The position numbers and the translations under genes are program-made. The notes below the pieces were generated by a model. It was not told the DNA's origin, ran no database searches, and saw only the letters and a list, made by a program, of their open reading frames with translations. A stretch of 64,000 nt of DNA, taken from contig JAKSVU010000006.1 in the NCBI GenBank assembly GCA_024413465.1, positions 29,619 to 93,618 on the forward strand. The letters are read 5' to 3'. Each line of letters begins with the position of its first letter. The stretch's first letter is position 1. Of the stretch, positions 54,866 through 64,000 are shown one piece after another. This DNA is from Alphaproteobacteria bacterium. GTDB lineage: Bacteria > Pseudomonadota > Alphaproteobacteria > CAAGCB01 > CAG-977.

Positions 54866-55771
54866 TTAACCTATAAAATGTAAAACGTTGGTTAAAATTT
54901 TGTCATTTATTTCATTATTTTTTAAAATTATATCAGAAAAATATCTGTGATTAAACCACGTAATTTGTCGCTTTGCATAGTTTCTTGTCATTTGGCAAGC
55001 ATGTTCTATTGCATTGTTTTTATTAATTTTTTTACTTAAATAGTCCATAATTTCAGCAACACCAATAGCTTTTGAAATCAAACTTTCAGGGGAAGGATTT
55101 TTTTGAATTAATTTTTTTACTTCTTCGAAAGTTTCTTCACAAAACATTTTTTTGAATCGCGAATTACAACGTTCATACAAAATTTCACGATCAGGATTAA
55201 TGAAAATAGAAAAAAAGTCACCGTTAAATTCGCGTTTAAATGGTAATTTTTGCCATTCAGTCATCGTTTTATTCGTTTGTTGGTAAATTTCAAAAGCACG
55301 TAAAACGCGTTGCGGATCAGAAAATTTGAATTCAGGATCTATTTTTTTATGTTGTTCTAGCAGGTTATCAAAGCCAATTTTATCAACAAGTTGTTGAACT
55401 TGTTGACGAATTTCAGGAAGTGTTTCAGGTAAAGGAGAAATACCTTTTGTTAAAGTTTGAAAATAAAAACCTGTTCCACCGATAACAATGGGGACTTTAT
55501 GACGTGCAATCACTTTATTTATGGTTAGTGACGCCATTTTTACCCATTTGAAAACGTTGAAAGAATCATTAGGTTGTAAAAATCCATATAAGTAGTGAGG
55601 GACATTATGAAAATTGGTTGGTCTTGCTGTTAAGGTTGGTACGTCTTCGAAAACTTGCATACTATCAGCATTGATAATTTCACCATTAATTTTGTTTGCA
55701 AGAGAGATGGCAAATTCAGATTTTCCACTTGCAGTTGGTCCCGCGATAAGAATCACTTTATTTTGATTCAA
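54866..55771 (-). CDS. miaA: tRNA dimethylallyltransferase
   Basis: Adds the isopentenyl group at A37 of UNN-reading tRNAs. VILIAGPTASGKSEFAISLA (P-loop), GEIINADSMQVFEDV, and IPIVIGGTGFYF-like PIVIGGTGFYFQTL are typical. The frame has no ATG near the N-terminus. TTG 55771 gives the family's usual N-terminus; TTG 55816 would add 15 residues and begin on the same base as the divergent DUF1015 gene. Neither has a good ribosome site, so the start is uncertain. Confidence 0.92.
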   Translation of the reverse strand: MNQNKVILIAGPTASGKSEFAISLANKINGEIINADSMQVFEDVPTLTARPTNFHNVPHYLYGFLQPNDSFNVFKWVKMASLTINKVIARHKVPIVIGGTGFYFQTLTKGISPLPETLPEIRQQVQQLVDKIGFDNLLEQHKKIDPEFKFSDPQRVLRAFEIYQQTNKTMTEWQKLPFKREFNGDFFSIFINPDREILYERCNSRFKKMFCEETFEEVKKLIQKNPSPESLISKAIGVAEIMDYLSKKINKNNAIEHACQMTRNYAKRQITWFNHRYFSDIILKNNEINDKILTNVLHFIG

Positions 55772-55815
55772 ATTTGGGGTATAAGTTTTACAATTTTGAT
55801 AAATGGAGTTTAACA

Positions 55816-57054
55816 ATGTCCTTATTCCGTCCTTTTAAAGCTGTTCGGCCAATCCCTGATACTGCTAGTCAGGTTGTTGCCCCACCTTATGATGTATTAA
55901 ATACAACAGAAGCACGTCAAAAAGCTAGTAAAAAACCATTTTCTTTTTTACATATTTCAAAAGCAGAGATTGATTTACCAGATGGAACAGATCCGTATGA
56001 TGCTAGCGTTTATGAAAAAGCAAAAGAAAATTATCGTGAATTATTGGATAAAGGAATATTGATTCAAGAAGATAAACCTTGCTATTACATTTATCGTGCA
56101 GAAATGGCTGGACACGTTCAAACAGGATTTGCTGTTCAAGCTTCAGTTGATGCCTATAATTCTGGGCGTATTCGTCGTCATGAGTTAACACGTGTAGATA
56201 AAGAAGATGATCGTGTTCGTCAAATTCAGGCTTTAGATGCACAAACAGGGCCAGCTTTACTTGCTTTTGAATATATTCCTGTTGTCGATGAAATCATCAA
56301 AAAAACAGTTGAAACACAATATCTTTATTCTGTCTTAGGTGACAATGATGTTCGTCATACAATCTGGAAAATAGATAATGATAAAGATATTGAAACTTTA
56401 ACAAAAGCATTTGATCAATTAAAAATTGTTTATATTGCTGATGGACATCATCGTTCAGCAGCAGCTTCTCGTTTGCAGAAAATTAAACAACAATCAAATG
56501 CAAATCATACTGGGGAAGAAAACTATAATTATTTTTTGGCAGTTGCTTTTCCAATTAATGAAATGAAAATTTACGATTATAATCGTGTTGTTACAGATTT
56601 GAACGGTTTGACAACTGATGAATTTTTAGAAAAATTATCACAGCATTTTGATATCAAAGAAACAGCTCAATTTGCTCCAGATCAAAAGTCAACGTTCAGT
56701 ATGTATTTAGATCATCGATGGTTCAGATTAGTTTTAAAAACGAAATTAACAACAACGGATCCGATAAAAACGCTAGACGTAAGCGTGTTATCTGATTTAG
56801 TTTTAACGCCTATTTTAAATATTGGTGATCCTCGAACAGATAAAAGAATAGACTTTGTTGGTGGTGTTCGTGGATTAGGTGAATTAAGAAAACGCGTTGA
56901 TAGTGGTGAAATGGCAGTCGCTTTTGCGTTATATCCAACACAAATGTCCGAATTAACAGCAGTTGCTGATCATCATCAAATTATGCCTCCAAAATCAACG
57001 TGGTTTGAACCAAAATTAGCAGATGGGCTTGTATCAAATTCTACAAAAGACTAG
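55816..57054 (+). CDS. DUF1015 family protein
   Basis: 412 residues from ATG 55816, with GGAG 7-8 nt upstream. DUF1015 landmarks: [27 protein letters not shown], then [28 protein letters not shown] and [11 protein letters not shown]. The family is widespread and has no proved reaction; the GHHR motif suggests a catalytic or metal role. It is divergent from miaA and followed 10 bp later by trpS. Confidence 0.9.
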   Translation: MSLFRPFKAVRPIPDTASQVVAPPYDVLNTTEARQKASKKPFSFLHISKAEIDLPDGTDPYDASVYEKAKENYRELLDKGILIQEDKPCYYIYRAEMAGHVQTGFAVQASVDAYNSGRIRRHELTRVDKEDDRVRQIQALDAQTGPALLAFEYIPVVDEIIKKTVETQYLYSVLGDNDVRHTIWKIDNDKDIETLTKAFDQLKIVYIADGHHRSAAASRLQKIKQQSNANHTGEENYNYFLAVAFPINEMKIYDYNRVVTDLNGLTTDEFLEKLSQHFDIKETAQFAPDQKSTFSMYLDHRWFRLVLKTKLTTTDPIKTLDVSVLSDLVLTPILNIGDPRTDKRIDFVGGVRGLGELRKRVDSGEMAVAFALYPTQMSELTAVADHHQIMPPKSTWFEPKLADGLVSNSTKD

Positions 57055-57064
57055 GGAAAAGAAA

Positions 57065-58156
57065 ATGAAAGAAAAAATCATATTAACAGGGGATAGACCA
57101 ACTGGAAAATTACATGTTGGTCACTATGTTGGGTCATTAAAAAGACGCGTTGAATTACAGAATAGTGGTGTTTTTGATAAAATCTTTATTATGATTGCTG
57201 ATGCACAAGCATTGACAGATAATGCAGATAATCCAGAAAAAGTTCGTCAAAATATTATTGAAGTTGCTTTAGATTATATGTCTGTTGGTTTGGATCCATT
57301 AAAATCTAATTTATTTATTCAGTCTCAAATTCCAGAATTAACAGAATTATCATTTTATTATATGAATTTAGTGACGGTTTCTCGTGTTCAAAGAAATCCA
57401 ACTGTCAAAGCTGAAATCCAAATGCGTAATTTTGAAGCCAATATTCCTGTTGGATTTTTCTGTTATCCAATCAGCCAAGCTTCTGATATTACAGCTTTCA
57501 AAGCAACAGTTGTTCCAGTTGGTGAAGATCAGGAACCAATGATTGAACAAACACGCGAAATTGTCCGTAAATTTAATCAAACTTATGGCGAAGTATTAGT
57601 TGAACCAGAAATTTTATTACCGGATAATAAAGCTTGCTTACGCCTACCTGGGACAGATGGCAAAGCAAAGATGAGTAAATCTTTGGGAAATTGTATTTAC
57701 TTATCTGATCCAGAAGACGTTGTGAAACAAAAAGTGATGAATATGTTTACAGATCCAGATCATTTACGCGTATCTGATCCAGGAAAAGTTGAAGGAAATG
57801 CAGTTTTTACGTATTTAGATGCTTTTTCAAAACCTGAACATTTCCCAGAATTTTTACCTGATTATCAAAATTTACAAGAATTAAAAGATCATTATGCTCG
57901 AGGTGGTTTAGGTGATGTAAAAGTCAAAAAATTCTTGAATGCGGTTTTACAACAAGAATTGACACCTATTCGTCAAAAGCGTCATGAATTAGAACAAGAT
58001 ATTCCTGAAATATATCGTATTTTAAAACAAGGATGTGATGTTGCACGTGAAACAGCTAGCAAAACACTTGATGACGTTCGTCGTGCAATGAAGATTGACT
58101 ATTTTAACGATATAGATTTGATTAACGCACAATCTTTAAAATATAAAGGCGAATAA
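57065..58156 (+). CDS. trpS: tryptophanyl-tRNA synthetase
   Basis: Charges tRNA-Trp. Start ATG 57065 ([20 protein letters not shown]) with AGGGA upstream. HIGH-type motif [12 protein letters not shown] and KMSKS in [10 protein letters not shown] are intact. 363 residues, slightly longer than average (about 330-350), of the longer TrpS type with [13 protein letters not shown]. It overlaps the ankyrin gene start by one base (TAATG). A perfect parS-type sequence lies in its 3' part. Confidence 0.96.
   Translation: MKEKIILTGDRPTGKLHVGHYVGSLKRRVELQNSGVFDKIFIMIADAQALTDNADNPEKVRQNIIEVALDYMSVGLDPLKSNLFIQSQIPELTELSFYYMNLVTVSRVQRNPTVKAEIQMRNFEANIPVGFFCYPISQASDITAFKATVVPVGEDQEPMIEQTREIVRKFNQTYGEVLVEPEILLPDNKACLRLPGTDGKAKMSKSLGNCIYLSDPEDVVKQKVMNMFTDPDHLRVSDPGKVEGNAVFTYLDAFSKPEHFPEFLPDYQNLQELKDHYARGGLGDVKVKKFLNAVLQQELTPIRQKRHELEQDIPEIYRILKQGCDVARETASKTLDDVRRAMKIDYFNDIDLINAQSLKYKGE
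58040..58055. promoter_or_regulatory. parS-type sequence inside trpS
   Basis: TGTTGCACGTGAAACA fits TGTTNCACGTGAAACA, the B. subtilis consensus, at every position. It lies about 20 kb from the presumed origin and inside coding sequence, so use in vivo is unproved. Confidence 0.5.
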
Positions 58157-59364
58157 TGAAATTTGGATTAGTTCTGACAGCATTGATGATTCCATTTATG
58201 GTGCAGGCAGCGGAAGGTAAAGCGCCTAAACAGATCAAGCCAACTGAAAATTTGGCATTGATTGATTTTTGGCGAGCTACAGCAACAGATGTTGATCATG
58301 CTGTTCGAGCTGGATCCAACGTGAATGAACTCAGTTCTCGATTTGATGCGACACCTTTAATGCGAGCAGCTTCAATTTCTGCTCAATCTGGTGATTTTGA
58401 ATTGATGGATTATTTTATCAATGTAGGGGCAGATGCAAATCGAGTTAATTCTCATAAACAATCAGCTTTGATGTTTGCTTTAGAAAACAAACGCCAAAAA
58501 AAAGAAGTTTATGACGTTGTTGAAAAATTGATTGATATTGGGGCTGATTTGAACATGGCAGATGAAGATGGTCGCACAGCGTTGATGTATGCCATCAAAT
58601 ATTGTCCTTTTTTAGGTGTGATTGATTTGTTACTTCAACGCGGAGCAAATGTTAATATTTTTGATAAAAATAGTGAGACACCATTGATGTATGCCAAAGA
58701 GGGAAAAGTTTTTGAACTCCTATTAAAATACGGTGCTGATATTAATCTGAAAGATAAAAATGGTGAAACTGTTTTAGTCAAAACACCTGCTTTTGCCAGA
58801 ATGTTATTGGAACATGGGGCAGATTTTCACGTTATTAATTATTCTAAAGAAACACCATTGATGATTGCTGCTAAAATGGGATATTTAGATTCCTGTAAAG
58901 CCTTGATTGAGGCAGGTGAAGACGTAAATGAACATCATCAATTAGATGGCAAAACACCTTTATTTTATGCAGTAGAATACGAAAAACCAAAAGTAGTTGA
59001 ATATCTTTTATCTGTTGGGGCAAGATATGATTTGCGTGATAAAAATGGTAAAACAGCTTTAGATTATGCAACAAGAAAACAACGCGACGTTATTCAATCT
59101 TACGTTTTGAAAAAAAACGTAGTTCGCGAAGGAAAACATCCTTTTACGACAGAAGCTGTGCGTAAATATCTGGAAGGAAATTTCTACTATAACAGCCCTA
59201 AAAAACCAGAATTTATAGCATACGTGTCAGATATTTCATGTGTACCTTCTAAAAAATTAAAAGAAATTTTTGAGTCCGTTTATGATGAACAAGATGCAGT
59301 CAATCTTGTTGTATCAGAAATGGAAAAATATTATAAAAATGGCGTCTGTAAAAATAAAAAATGA
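58156..59364 (+). CDS. exported ankyrin-repeat protein
   Basis: 402 residues with a signal peptide ([20 protein letters not shown]). From about residue 45 to 320 it is a stack of seven or so ankyrin repeats, shown by GADLNMADEDGRTALMYAI, GANVNIFDKNSETPLMYA, GADINLKDKNGETVL, ETPLMIAAKMGY and GKTPLFYAVEYEK. One repeat (VLVKTPAFARMLLEHGADFH) is shortened. A C-terminal region with two cysteines follows. Ankyrins bind proteins; export suggests a periplasmic partner, and an effector role is not shown. It overlaps uup by 4 bp, so trpS-ank-uup share a transcript. Confidence 0.88.
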   Translation: MKFGLVLTALMIPFMVQAAEGKAPKQIKPTENLALIDFWRATATDVDHAVRAGSNVNELSSRFDATPLMRAASISAQSGDFELMDYFINVGADANRVNSHKQSALMFALENKRQKKEVYDVVEKLIDIGADLNMADEDGRTALMYAIKYCPFLGVIDLLLQRGANVNIFDKNSETPLMYAKEGKVFELLLKYGADINLKDKNGETVLVKTPAFARMLLEHGADFHVINYSKETPLMIAAKMGYLDSCKALIEAGEDVNEHHQLDGKTPLFYAVEYEKPKVVEYLLSVGARYDLRDKNGKTALDYATRKQRDVIQSYVLKKNVVREGKHPFTTEAVRKYLEGNFYYNSPKKPEFIAYVSDISCVPSKKLKEIFESVYDEQDAVNLVVSEMEKYYKNGVCKNKK

Positions 59365-61139
59365 GTCCGTTATTTAGTTTACAAAACGTTCAGCTTACTT
59401 TTGGAGCAAGACCTTTATTTACAGGATTGGAATTATACATCAATCCAGGAGATAAAATTTGTTTAATTGGCAGAAACGGATCTGGAAAATCAACGTTATT
59501 AAAAGTAATTGCTGGTTTGATTGAACCGGATGAAGGGGAACGCTTTGTTCAACCAGGGACGGTTATTTCCTATATGGATCAAGAATCTAATTTTGATTCG
59601 TATGCAACTTTACGAGACGTTTTAGTTGAAGGTTTATCAACAGACGAAACGTATAAAGCAGATATGCTGATTGATGACTTTGAAATCAAAGGGGAATTAT
59701 CACCTGCCAAAGCTTCTGGAGGAGAAAAGAAAAAAGTTGCTCTTGCCAAAGCATTGATTACTCAGCCTGATATTTTATTACTTGATGAGCCGACAAATCA
59801 TCTTGATTTGATGACAATTGAAAAATTAGAAAAACTGATTCAAGAATTTTCAGGTTCTGTTGTTGTAATTAGTCACGACAGACAATTTTTAAAAAATGTT
59901 TCACAAGAAACAATCTGGCTAGACCGCGGAATGACTCACCAACAGGACAAAGGGTATGCTGATTTTGATGAATGGCAGGAACAGATTTTGGAACAAGAAC
60001 AGGCAGAACAAGAACATTTAAAATTAAAAATTGCCCGTGAAACACAATGGTTGCACAAAGGTGTTACAGCTCGTAGAAAAAGAAATATGGGGCGTTTACG
60101 GCGATTACAAGAATTGCGACAAGAACGCAAAGAACAAATTAAACAAACAGGTTCTATTGATTTAACTATTAAGTCAGATGAAATTTTATCAAAGCTGGTA
60201 ATTGAAGCAAAACATTTAAATAAATCCTTTGGGGATAGAACGATTGTTTCTGATTTTTCATTTCGTATTATGCGTGGAAATAAAATAGGTATCGTTGGGG
60301 CAAATGGCGTTGGAAAAACGACTTTGATAAAATTGTTGACGGGTAAACTTGATCCAGATGCAGGTTCTATTCGAATTATGCGCCAGTTGAGTGAAGCCTA
60401 TTTTGATCAAAACAGAGCTACTTTAAATTTAACGAAAACGTTAAAAGAAACACTTTGTCCCGATGGCGGAGATACGGTTTTTGTTGGTGAAACAACAAAA
60501 CATGTAATGAGTTATTTACAGGACTTTTTATTTACACCAGATCAAGCAAATCAACCTGTTTCTTCCCTTTCTGGGGGTGAAAAAAACAGATTGATTTTAG
60601 CCAAGACTTTAGCAACACCATCAAATTTTCTTGTCTTAGACGAACCGACAAACGATTTGGATATGGATACACTTGATTTATTACAAGAAGCCTTGATGAA
60701 TTATAATGGTACTGTTTTAATTGTTAGTCATGATCGTGATTTTTTGGATCACGTAGCGACAAGTTTATTGTACATGGCAGGGGACGGTTCTGTCATGGAA
60801 TACATAGGAAACGTTTCTGAATTAAGAGAATACGTTCGTTCAAAACAAGTTAAAATTGTTCAAAAACAGAAACAACAACCAATTGAAAAAAAACAAGAAA
60901 AACAAATTTCTAATCGTATTTCTTTTAAAGATAAAAGGTTATATGATCTTCTACCTGGTGAAATCGAACAATTGGAATGCCAAATTTCAGAAATTGAAAA
61001 TCAGTTAAATGATCCGGAATTATATATGAAAAATTCCAATTTATTTGCACAATTAACTAGCCAACTTGATGTTTTGAAAAATCAAAAAGATGAAAAAGAA
61101 ATGCAATGGCTTGAATTGGCTGAAAAAATAGAACAATAA
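59361..61139 (+). CDS. uup: ABC-F family ATPase Uup
   Basis: Cytoplasmic twin-ABC protein acting on ribosomes or branched DNA. 592 residues: first ABC (GRNGSGKSTLLK, SGGEKKKVALAKAL, LLLDEPTNHLD), an Arm/linker with TARRKRNMGRLRRLQEL, second ABC (GANGVGKTTLIK, SLSGGEKNRLILAKTL, VLDEPTNDLDMDTLD) and a C-terminal coiled coil (LPGEIEQLECQISEIENQL) that marks Uup. Starts ATGA-overlapped with the ankyrin gene. Confidence 0.94.
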   Translation: MSPLFSLQNVQLTFGARPLFTGLELYINPGDKICLIGRNGSGKSTLLKVIAGLIEPDEGERFVQPGTVISYMDQESNFDSYATLRDVLVEGLSTDETYKADMLIDDFEIKGELSPAKASGGEKKKVALAKALITQPDILLLDEPTNHLDLMTIEKLEKLIQEFSGSVVVISHDRQFLKNVSQETIWLDRGMTHQQDKGYADFDEWQEQILEQEQAEQEHLKLKIARETQWLHKGVTARRKRNMGRLRRLQELRQERKEQIKQTGSIDLTIKSDEILSKLVIEAKHLNKSFGDRTIVSDFSFRIMRGNKIGIVGANGVGKTTLIKLLTGKLDPDAGSIRIMRQLSEAYFDQNRATLNLTKTLKETLCPDGGDTVFVGETTKHVMSYLQDFLFTPDQANQPVSSLSGGEKNRLILAKTLATPSNFLVLDEPTNDLDMDTLDLLQEALMNYNGTVLIVSHDRDFLDHVATSLLYMAGDGSVMEYIGNVSELREYVRSKQVKIVQKQKQQPIEKKQEKQISNRISFKDKRLYDLLPGEIEQLECQISEIENQLNDPELYMKNSNLFAQLTSQLDVLKNQKDEKEMQWLELAEKIEQ

Positions 61140-61163
61140 TTCTCATCAAATTCAGTGTTCAGC

Positions 61164-61265
61164 TCCCTCACCAATCTTTTGTAAAACTTACTTTATAAAT
61201 AAAGTTCGTTAACAAAAGATGTCCTCTCCCTACAGGATCGCCTATCAGCGTCATGAACTTTGTTT
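61164..61265. repeat. dispersed intergenic repeat, locus 3, with large hairpin
   Basis: In the uup-autotransporter gap. Ends match locus 2 in reverse (TCCCTCACCAAT at 61164-61175, TCCCTACAGG at 61227-61236). Inside it ATCTTTTGT (61174-61182) pairs with ACAAAAGAT (61212-61220), and ACTTTAT pairs with ATAAAGT in the centre. A CGCCTATCAGCGTCATGAAC stretch (61240-61259) matches the locus 4 hairpin chain. The rest of the 260-bp gap to 61399 shows nothing further except the autotransporter leader. Confidence 0.65.
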
Positions 61266-61399
61266 ACCTTCCTGAATGAAGAGAAAAATAAATTAAAGGA
61301 TCGGGTGATTTACCAATTTTTTCTTTGAAAAAGGACAGAAATGGGATAGCATGGCACATATAAATTAATCCATCGTTCGTTTTACGGGAGTTTACCAGT

Positions 61400-63670
61400 A
61401 TGAGATTAACCAAAACCACTTTGAAAGAATTGACCCAAAAATATCGCGCAGTATTGGTAAAATGTGCAATGTTAAATGCTATTGCATGTGGATTGTTATA
61501 CAGTGGTAATGCTTTAGCGGTAGATACACCAACGGGACCAATTGTAATTTATTCAGATGGAACAACTACTCATAATGGAGAGAGTAACTCTTTTAGTCAT
61601 GCACCTTGTATTGGTGTAAGTACTTTTGATCAAAGACCTGGTGATGACGTTTCTAAAAATCTTGATAATTATGTCACATCAATTAAAACTGATGGTATAG
61701 CATCAGATAATGCATACGGTATAAAATCATCAGGAAAAGATGTTAACGCCTCTTCAATTTTAGATGGTATAAATATTCAAGCATATGGAGAAGCTGGAGG
61801 TATCGGTTTGTTAAGTTCAGAAGGGCAAGCTTCTCATATTAAAAATCTTGGAAATATCGTAGCAAAATCTAAGACACCATCAGGTGGTCCTAATCCCTAT
61901 ATGGCATATGGTATTCGGGTTTCAAACAGTGGTGATAACAAAATTGAATTTAATTCTTCTAATAGCTTCATCGAGGCCGAAAGTATGTCAAGTAATGTTT
62001 ATGGTGTACATACATATGGAGGAGGAAAATTAACAATAACTAATCTTGGCCGAATTGAAGCTAAAACATCTTCAACTGGTGATTACAGATACGCTTATGG
62101 TATATATGGTGGTGGAGAAAGTTTAACAGTTAATTTTAGTGGAATAGGTCAAGCAATAACAGCAACGGCAACCGATCCTTCCAAGGCTTATAGTATTTAT
62201 GCAGAAGGGGGCACAACAAACGTAAACTTAACGGTTGGTCAACTTTCCGGAAAAATACATAATGAAGCTACACTCAATCTTAAATTTGATACTGGAGCAA
62301 CCTGGAAATTAAAAGCTGGGGATGTTGACGGCAACGTTTCTAATTTAACTTTAAATGGTGGTGTATTAGATTTACGAGATAGAACAACATCCAACGTATC
62401 AGCTATTACAAAGTTAACGTTAACAAATGGATCTACTTCTCTTCTTTATGTTGACGTTGATTTAGCTGCAAATACTCCAATAATGGATACACTCACCACA
62501 ACAGTCAATGAAAGTGGTAAACTACATATTGCAGGTTTAAATTTGATATCAGAAGCTTTATTAGATGAAACTTCAGTTACATTTACTACAGATGATAAAT
62601 TGAAAAATGCTACTCAATATACAGGTCCAAATTCTTATGTATTTGGAAAATATACTTATGCAGTTACATACGAAGATGGAAAATTTGTTTTTAATAAGAC
62701 TTTAACGCCAGAACCACAACAAGACAGCACTGAAGATATTATAAACGGTGTAGTGTCAAGTGCTAAAAGTACCGTTAATTCTGTAAATGGAGCTGTAAAC
62801 GTTGCACTTCGTGGGCGTTTGACTCAATTAAGTGGATCTCCTGCACCAACATCTAGCGCCTCTTCTAAAAAAGGTCAAAGTGGTGGTGATGAAGATGAAA
62901 CGTATGGTTTGTGGGCTCAAGCAATTTATAGCCACGTCAATCGTGATAAAACAGGATCATCAGCAGGATTTAAAGGTCATTCAGAGGGTGTAGTCCTTGG
63001 TGCTGATGCAGAAGTAGCAGAAAACGTCATCGCTGGTTTTGCATATGCTTATACAAATTCCAATATGAAATCTAATGGTGCTAAATCAAATATTGATACA
63101 CACGGATTTTACGCTTATGGACAATATAAACCAAGTGATTGGTTCATCAATGGTTCAATTGGTTTTGGTTTAAGTAAAGCAGATCCAAAAGGAAGTGATA
63201 AAGATATCAAGTCAAAGTTCTATTCAATCGATGCATTGGCAGGATATGAAATGAATTATGATTTTGGTAATCTTACCCCAGCAGGTGGCTTGCGCTACGT
63301 TCGCATTGAACAAGATTCATATCGTGAAAATGGATCAAAGATTGAAGCAAAAGATGCCGATACATTGACAGCAGTTGTTCAATTAGGATGGAACAACGTA
63401 TATCAAGTTGCTGGTAAAGAAATCACACCAAAAGCATCCGTTGGTTTTATTTATGACGTGAAATCAGAAAACAACAAGGTGACAGTTTCATCTGCAGGAG
63501 CAAAGTTCTTGACCGAAGATGGCAGATTGAAACGGTTTGGAACAGAGGTTTCAGTTGGAGCTGATGCAAAGTTGACGAATAATTGGAACGTATCTTTGGA
63601 TTACACTGGTGAATTCAGACAACATTATGAAAATCACACAGGAACAGTTTCCGTCAGATATGATTTTTAA
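61400..63670 (+). CDS. autotransporter with C-terminal beta-barrel
   Basis: Type V secreted surface protein, 756 residues. A long signal region (about residues 1-41, with a charged MRLTKTTLKELTQKYRA extension and a hydrophobic ACGLLYSGNALA end) is typical of autotransporters. The passenger, about 42-470, is rich in Gly, Ser, Thr and Asn, with repeats of the form YGIRVSNSG, YGVHTYGGG and YGIYGGGE, expected to form a beta-helix. The last 270 residues form the barrel (TYGLWAQAIYSHVNRDK...) and end in the required Phe (VSVRYDF). No protease motif is seen in the passenger, so adhesion is the likelier role. It has its own GGGAG ribosome site and a terminator. Confidence 0.92.
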   Translation: MRLTKTTLKELTQKYRAVLVKCAMLNAIACGLLYSGNALAVDTPTGPIVIYSDGTTTHNGESNSFSHAPCIGVSTFDQRPGDDVSKNLDNYVTSIKTDGIASDNAYGIKSSGKDVNASSILDGINIQAYGEAGGIGLLSSEGQASHIKNLGNIVAKSKTPSGGPNPYMAYGIRVSNSGDNKIEFNSSNSFIEAESMSSNVYGVHTYGGGKLTITNLGRIEAKTSSTGDYRYAYGIYGGGESLTVNFSGIGQAITATATDPSKAYSIYAEGGTTNVNLTVGQLSGKIHNEATLNLKFDTGATWKLKAGDVDGNVSNLTLNGGVLDLRDRTTSNVSAITKLTLTNGSTSLLYVDVDLAANTPIMDTLTTTVNESGKLHIAGLNLISEALLDETSVTFTTDDKLKNATQYTGPNSYVFGKYTYAVTYEDGKFVFNKTLTPEPQQDSTEDIINGVVSSAKSTVNSVNGAVNVALRGRLTQLSGSPAPTSSASSKKGQSGGDEDETYGLWAQAIYSHVNRDKTGSSAGFKGHSEGVVLGADAEVAENVIAGFAYAYTNSNMKSNGAKSNIDTHGFYAYGQYKPSDWFINGSIGFGLSKADPKGSDKDIKSKFYSIDALAGYEMNYDFGNLTPAGGLRYVRIEQDSYRENGSKIEAKDADTLTAVVQLGWNNVYQVAGKEITPKASVGFIYDVKSENNKVTVSSAGAKFLTEDGRLKRFGTEVSVGADAKLTNNWNVSLDYTGEFRQHYENHTGTVSVRYDF

Positions 63671-63675
63671 AAGAT

Positions 63676-63704
63676 AAAAAAGGGAACGAAAAGTTCCCTT
63701 TTTT
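63676..63704 (+). terminator. intrinsic terminator after the autotransporter
   Basis: AAAAAAGGGAAC pairs with GTTCCCTTTTTT across GAAAA, 5 bp after the stop codon. Confidence 0.9.
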
Positions 63705-63721
63705 GATTTTCCTTAGTAAAC

Positions 63722-64000
63722 TTATTCCCACATGCTAGGGGGAACGAAATTTCTTAGCAATCAATTTCTATTTTCCCATGAATAATATTGCCACCTTTAG
63801 GGGGGTAAACAGTTTTTAACGAGTAAATTTATTTACGACTATAAAAACTGCAAAGGGGATGTTTTGTTTGTTCATATTTAATCTAATTTACATTTCTATC
63901 CTTATGATTGTTTGCTCGCTTCGCTCGTCCCTTCGGGACCGCCTATCGGCGTCATGAACTTCGTTCATCCCCTATCATGGGGCAATAAGTTTGGCGTCAT
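63722..64000. repeat. dispersed intergenic repeat, locus 4, with hairpin chain
   Basis: The 330 bp after the autotransporter contain no credible gene. 63722-63756 repeats 1960-1994 (34 of 35 bases). 63927-63982 is a chain of four hairpins in direct contact: GTCCC-TTC-GGGAC, CGCC-TATC-GGCG, ATGAAC-TTC-GTTCAT, CCCC-TATCAT-GGGG. 63948-63988 is the inverse of 1908-1947. Another GGCGTCAT begins at 63993 and runs off the window. Confidence 0.75.

Noticed and set aside
63855..63955. A short plus-strand frame of about 32 codons through the hairpin chain
   Set aside because: No ribosome site, and it runs through repeat sequence found in other gaps.

Overview
The window is a 64 kb piece of a bacterial chromosome, AT-rich throughout, with 62 protein-coding genes called and no rRNA, tRNA, CRISPR array, prophage or insertion sequence that I could recognise. 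The gene content and order point to an alphaproteobacterium: a large NAD-type glutamate dehydrogenase, a rho-rsmG-parA-parB block beside maf, hisB next to hslVU, and mreBCD-mrdA-rodA. It keeps histidine, shikimate, purine and fatty-acid genes, so it is not a strongly reduced intracellular parasite. Base composition and the many small exported proteins fit the uncultured gut-associated alphaproteobacteria, but that placement is inference.

Layout. 1-12.7 kb: the end of gdh, a small lipoprotein, then a minus-strand operon (SpoIIE-type phosphatase, a substrate-binding protein with swapped lobes, ZnuC, ZnuB), a CNT nucleoside transporter, and a plus-strand set (ZnuA, exported Memo-AMMECR1 fusion, MutT, PgsA, PAS protein). 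12.8-28.4 kb: ampG-typA, a 58-cysteine exported protein, accA, HIT and hisE, hisA, a protease-like protein without catalytic His and Ser, trmL, a Bax-like glucosaminidase, a phosphopantetheinyl transferase, nth, a fructosamine-kinase-like protein, a low-Mr phosphatase and a YccA protein. 28.5-31.6 kb: an AT-rich AlgJ/DHHW plus MBOAT acyltransferase pair. 31.7-37.7 kb: all minus strand: metallopeptidase-like paralogue 1, aroE, a DUF488-DUF488-dual-OB cassette, cstA, maf.

37.7-38.1 kb is a gene-free gap with two perfect and two near-consensus DnaA boxes and an AT-rich stretch. I read it as the probable chromosome origin. Genes to its left mostly run left and genes to its right mostly run right. 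The right arm carries rho, purB, rsmG, parA and parB, with three near-perfect parS sites in the gaps before parA and further parS-like sites in hisB, hslU and trpS. A second metallopeptidase-like paralogue lies at 43.8-45.1 kb, so the two copies flank the presumed origin at about 6 kb on each side.

45.3-61.1 kb: hisB, hslVU, a split chromate-type transporter, a GNAT-like protein, the rod-shape operon mreB-mreC-mreD-mrdA-rodA, miaA, DUF1015, trpS, an exported ankyrin protein and uup. 61.4-63.7 kb is an autotransporter. A small dispersed repeat family lies in four intergenic gaps, and its last copy includes four back-to-back hairpins.

The strongest leads are the swapped-lobe binding protein in a phosphatase-ZnuCB operon, the exported and degenerate Memo-AMMECR1 protein coupled to ZnuA, the internally duplicated metallopeptidase paralogues, the dual-OB/DUF488 cassette, and the origin/parS region.
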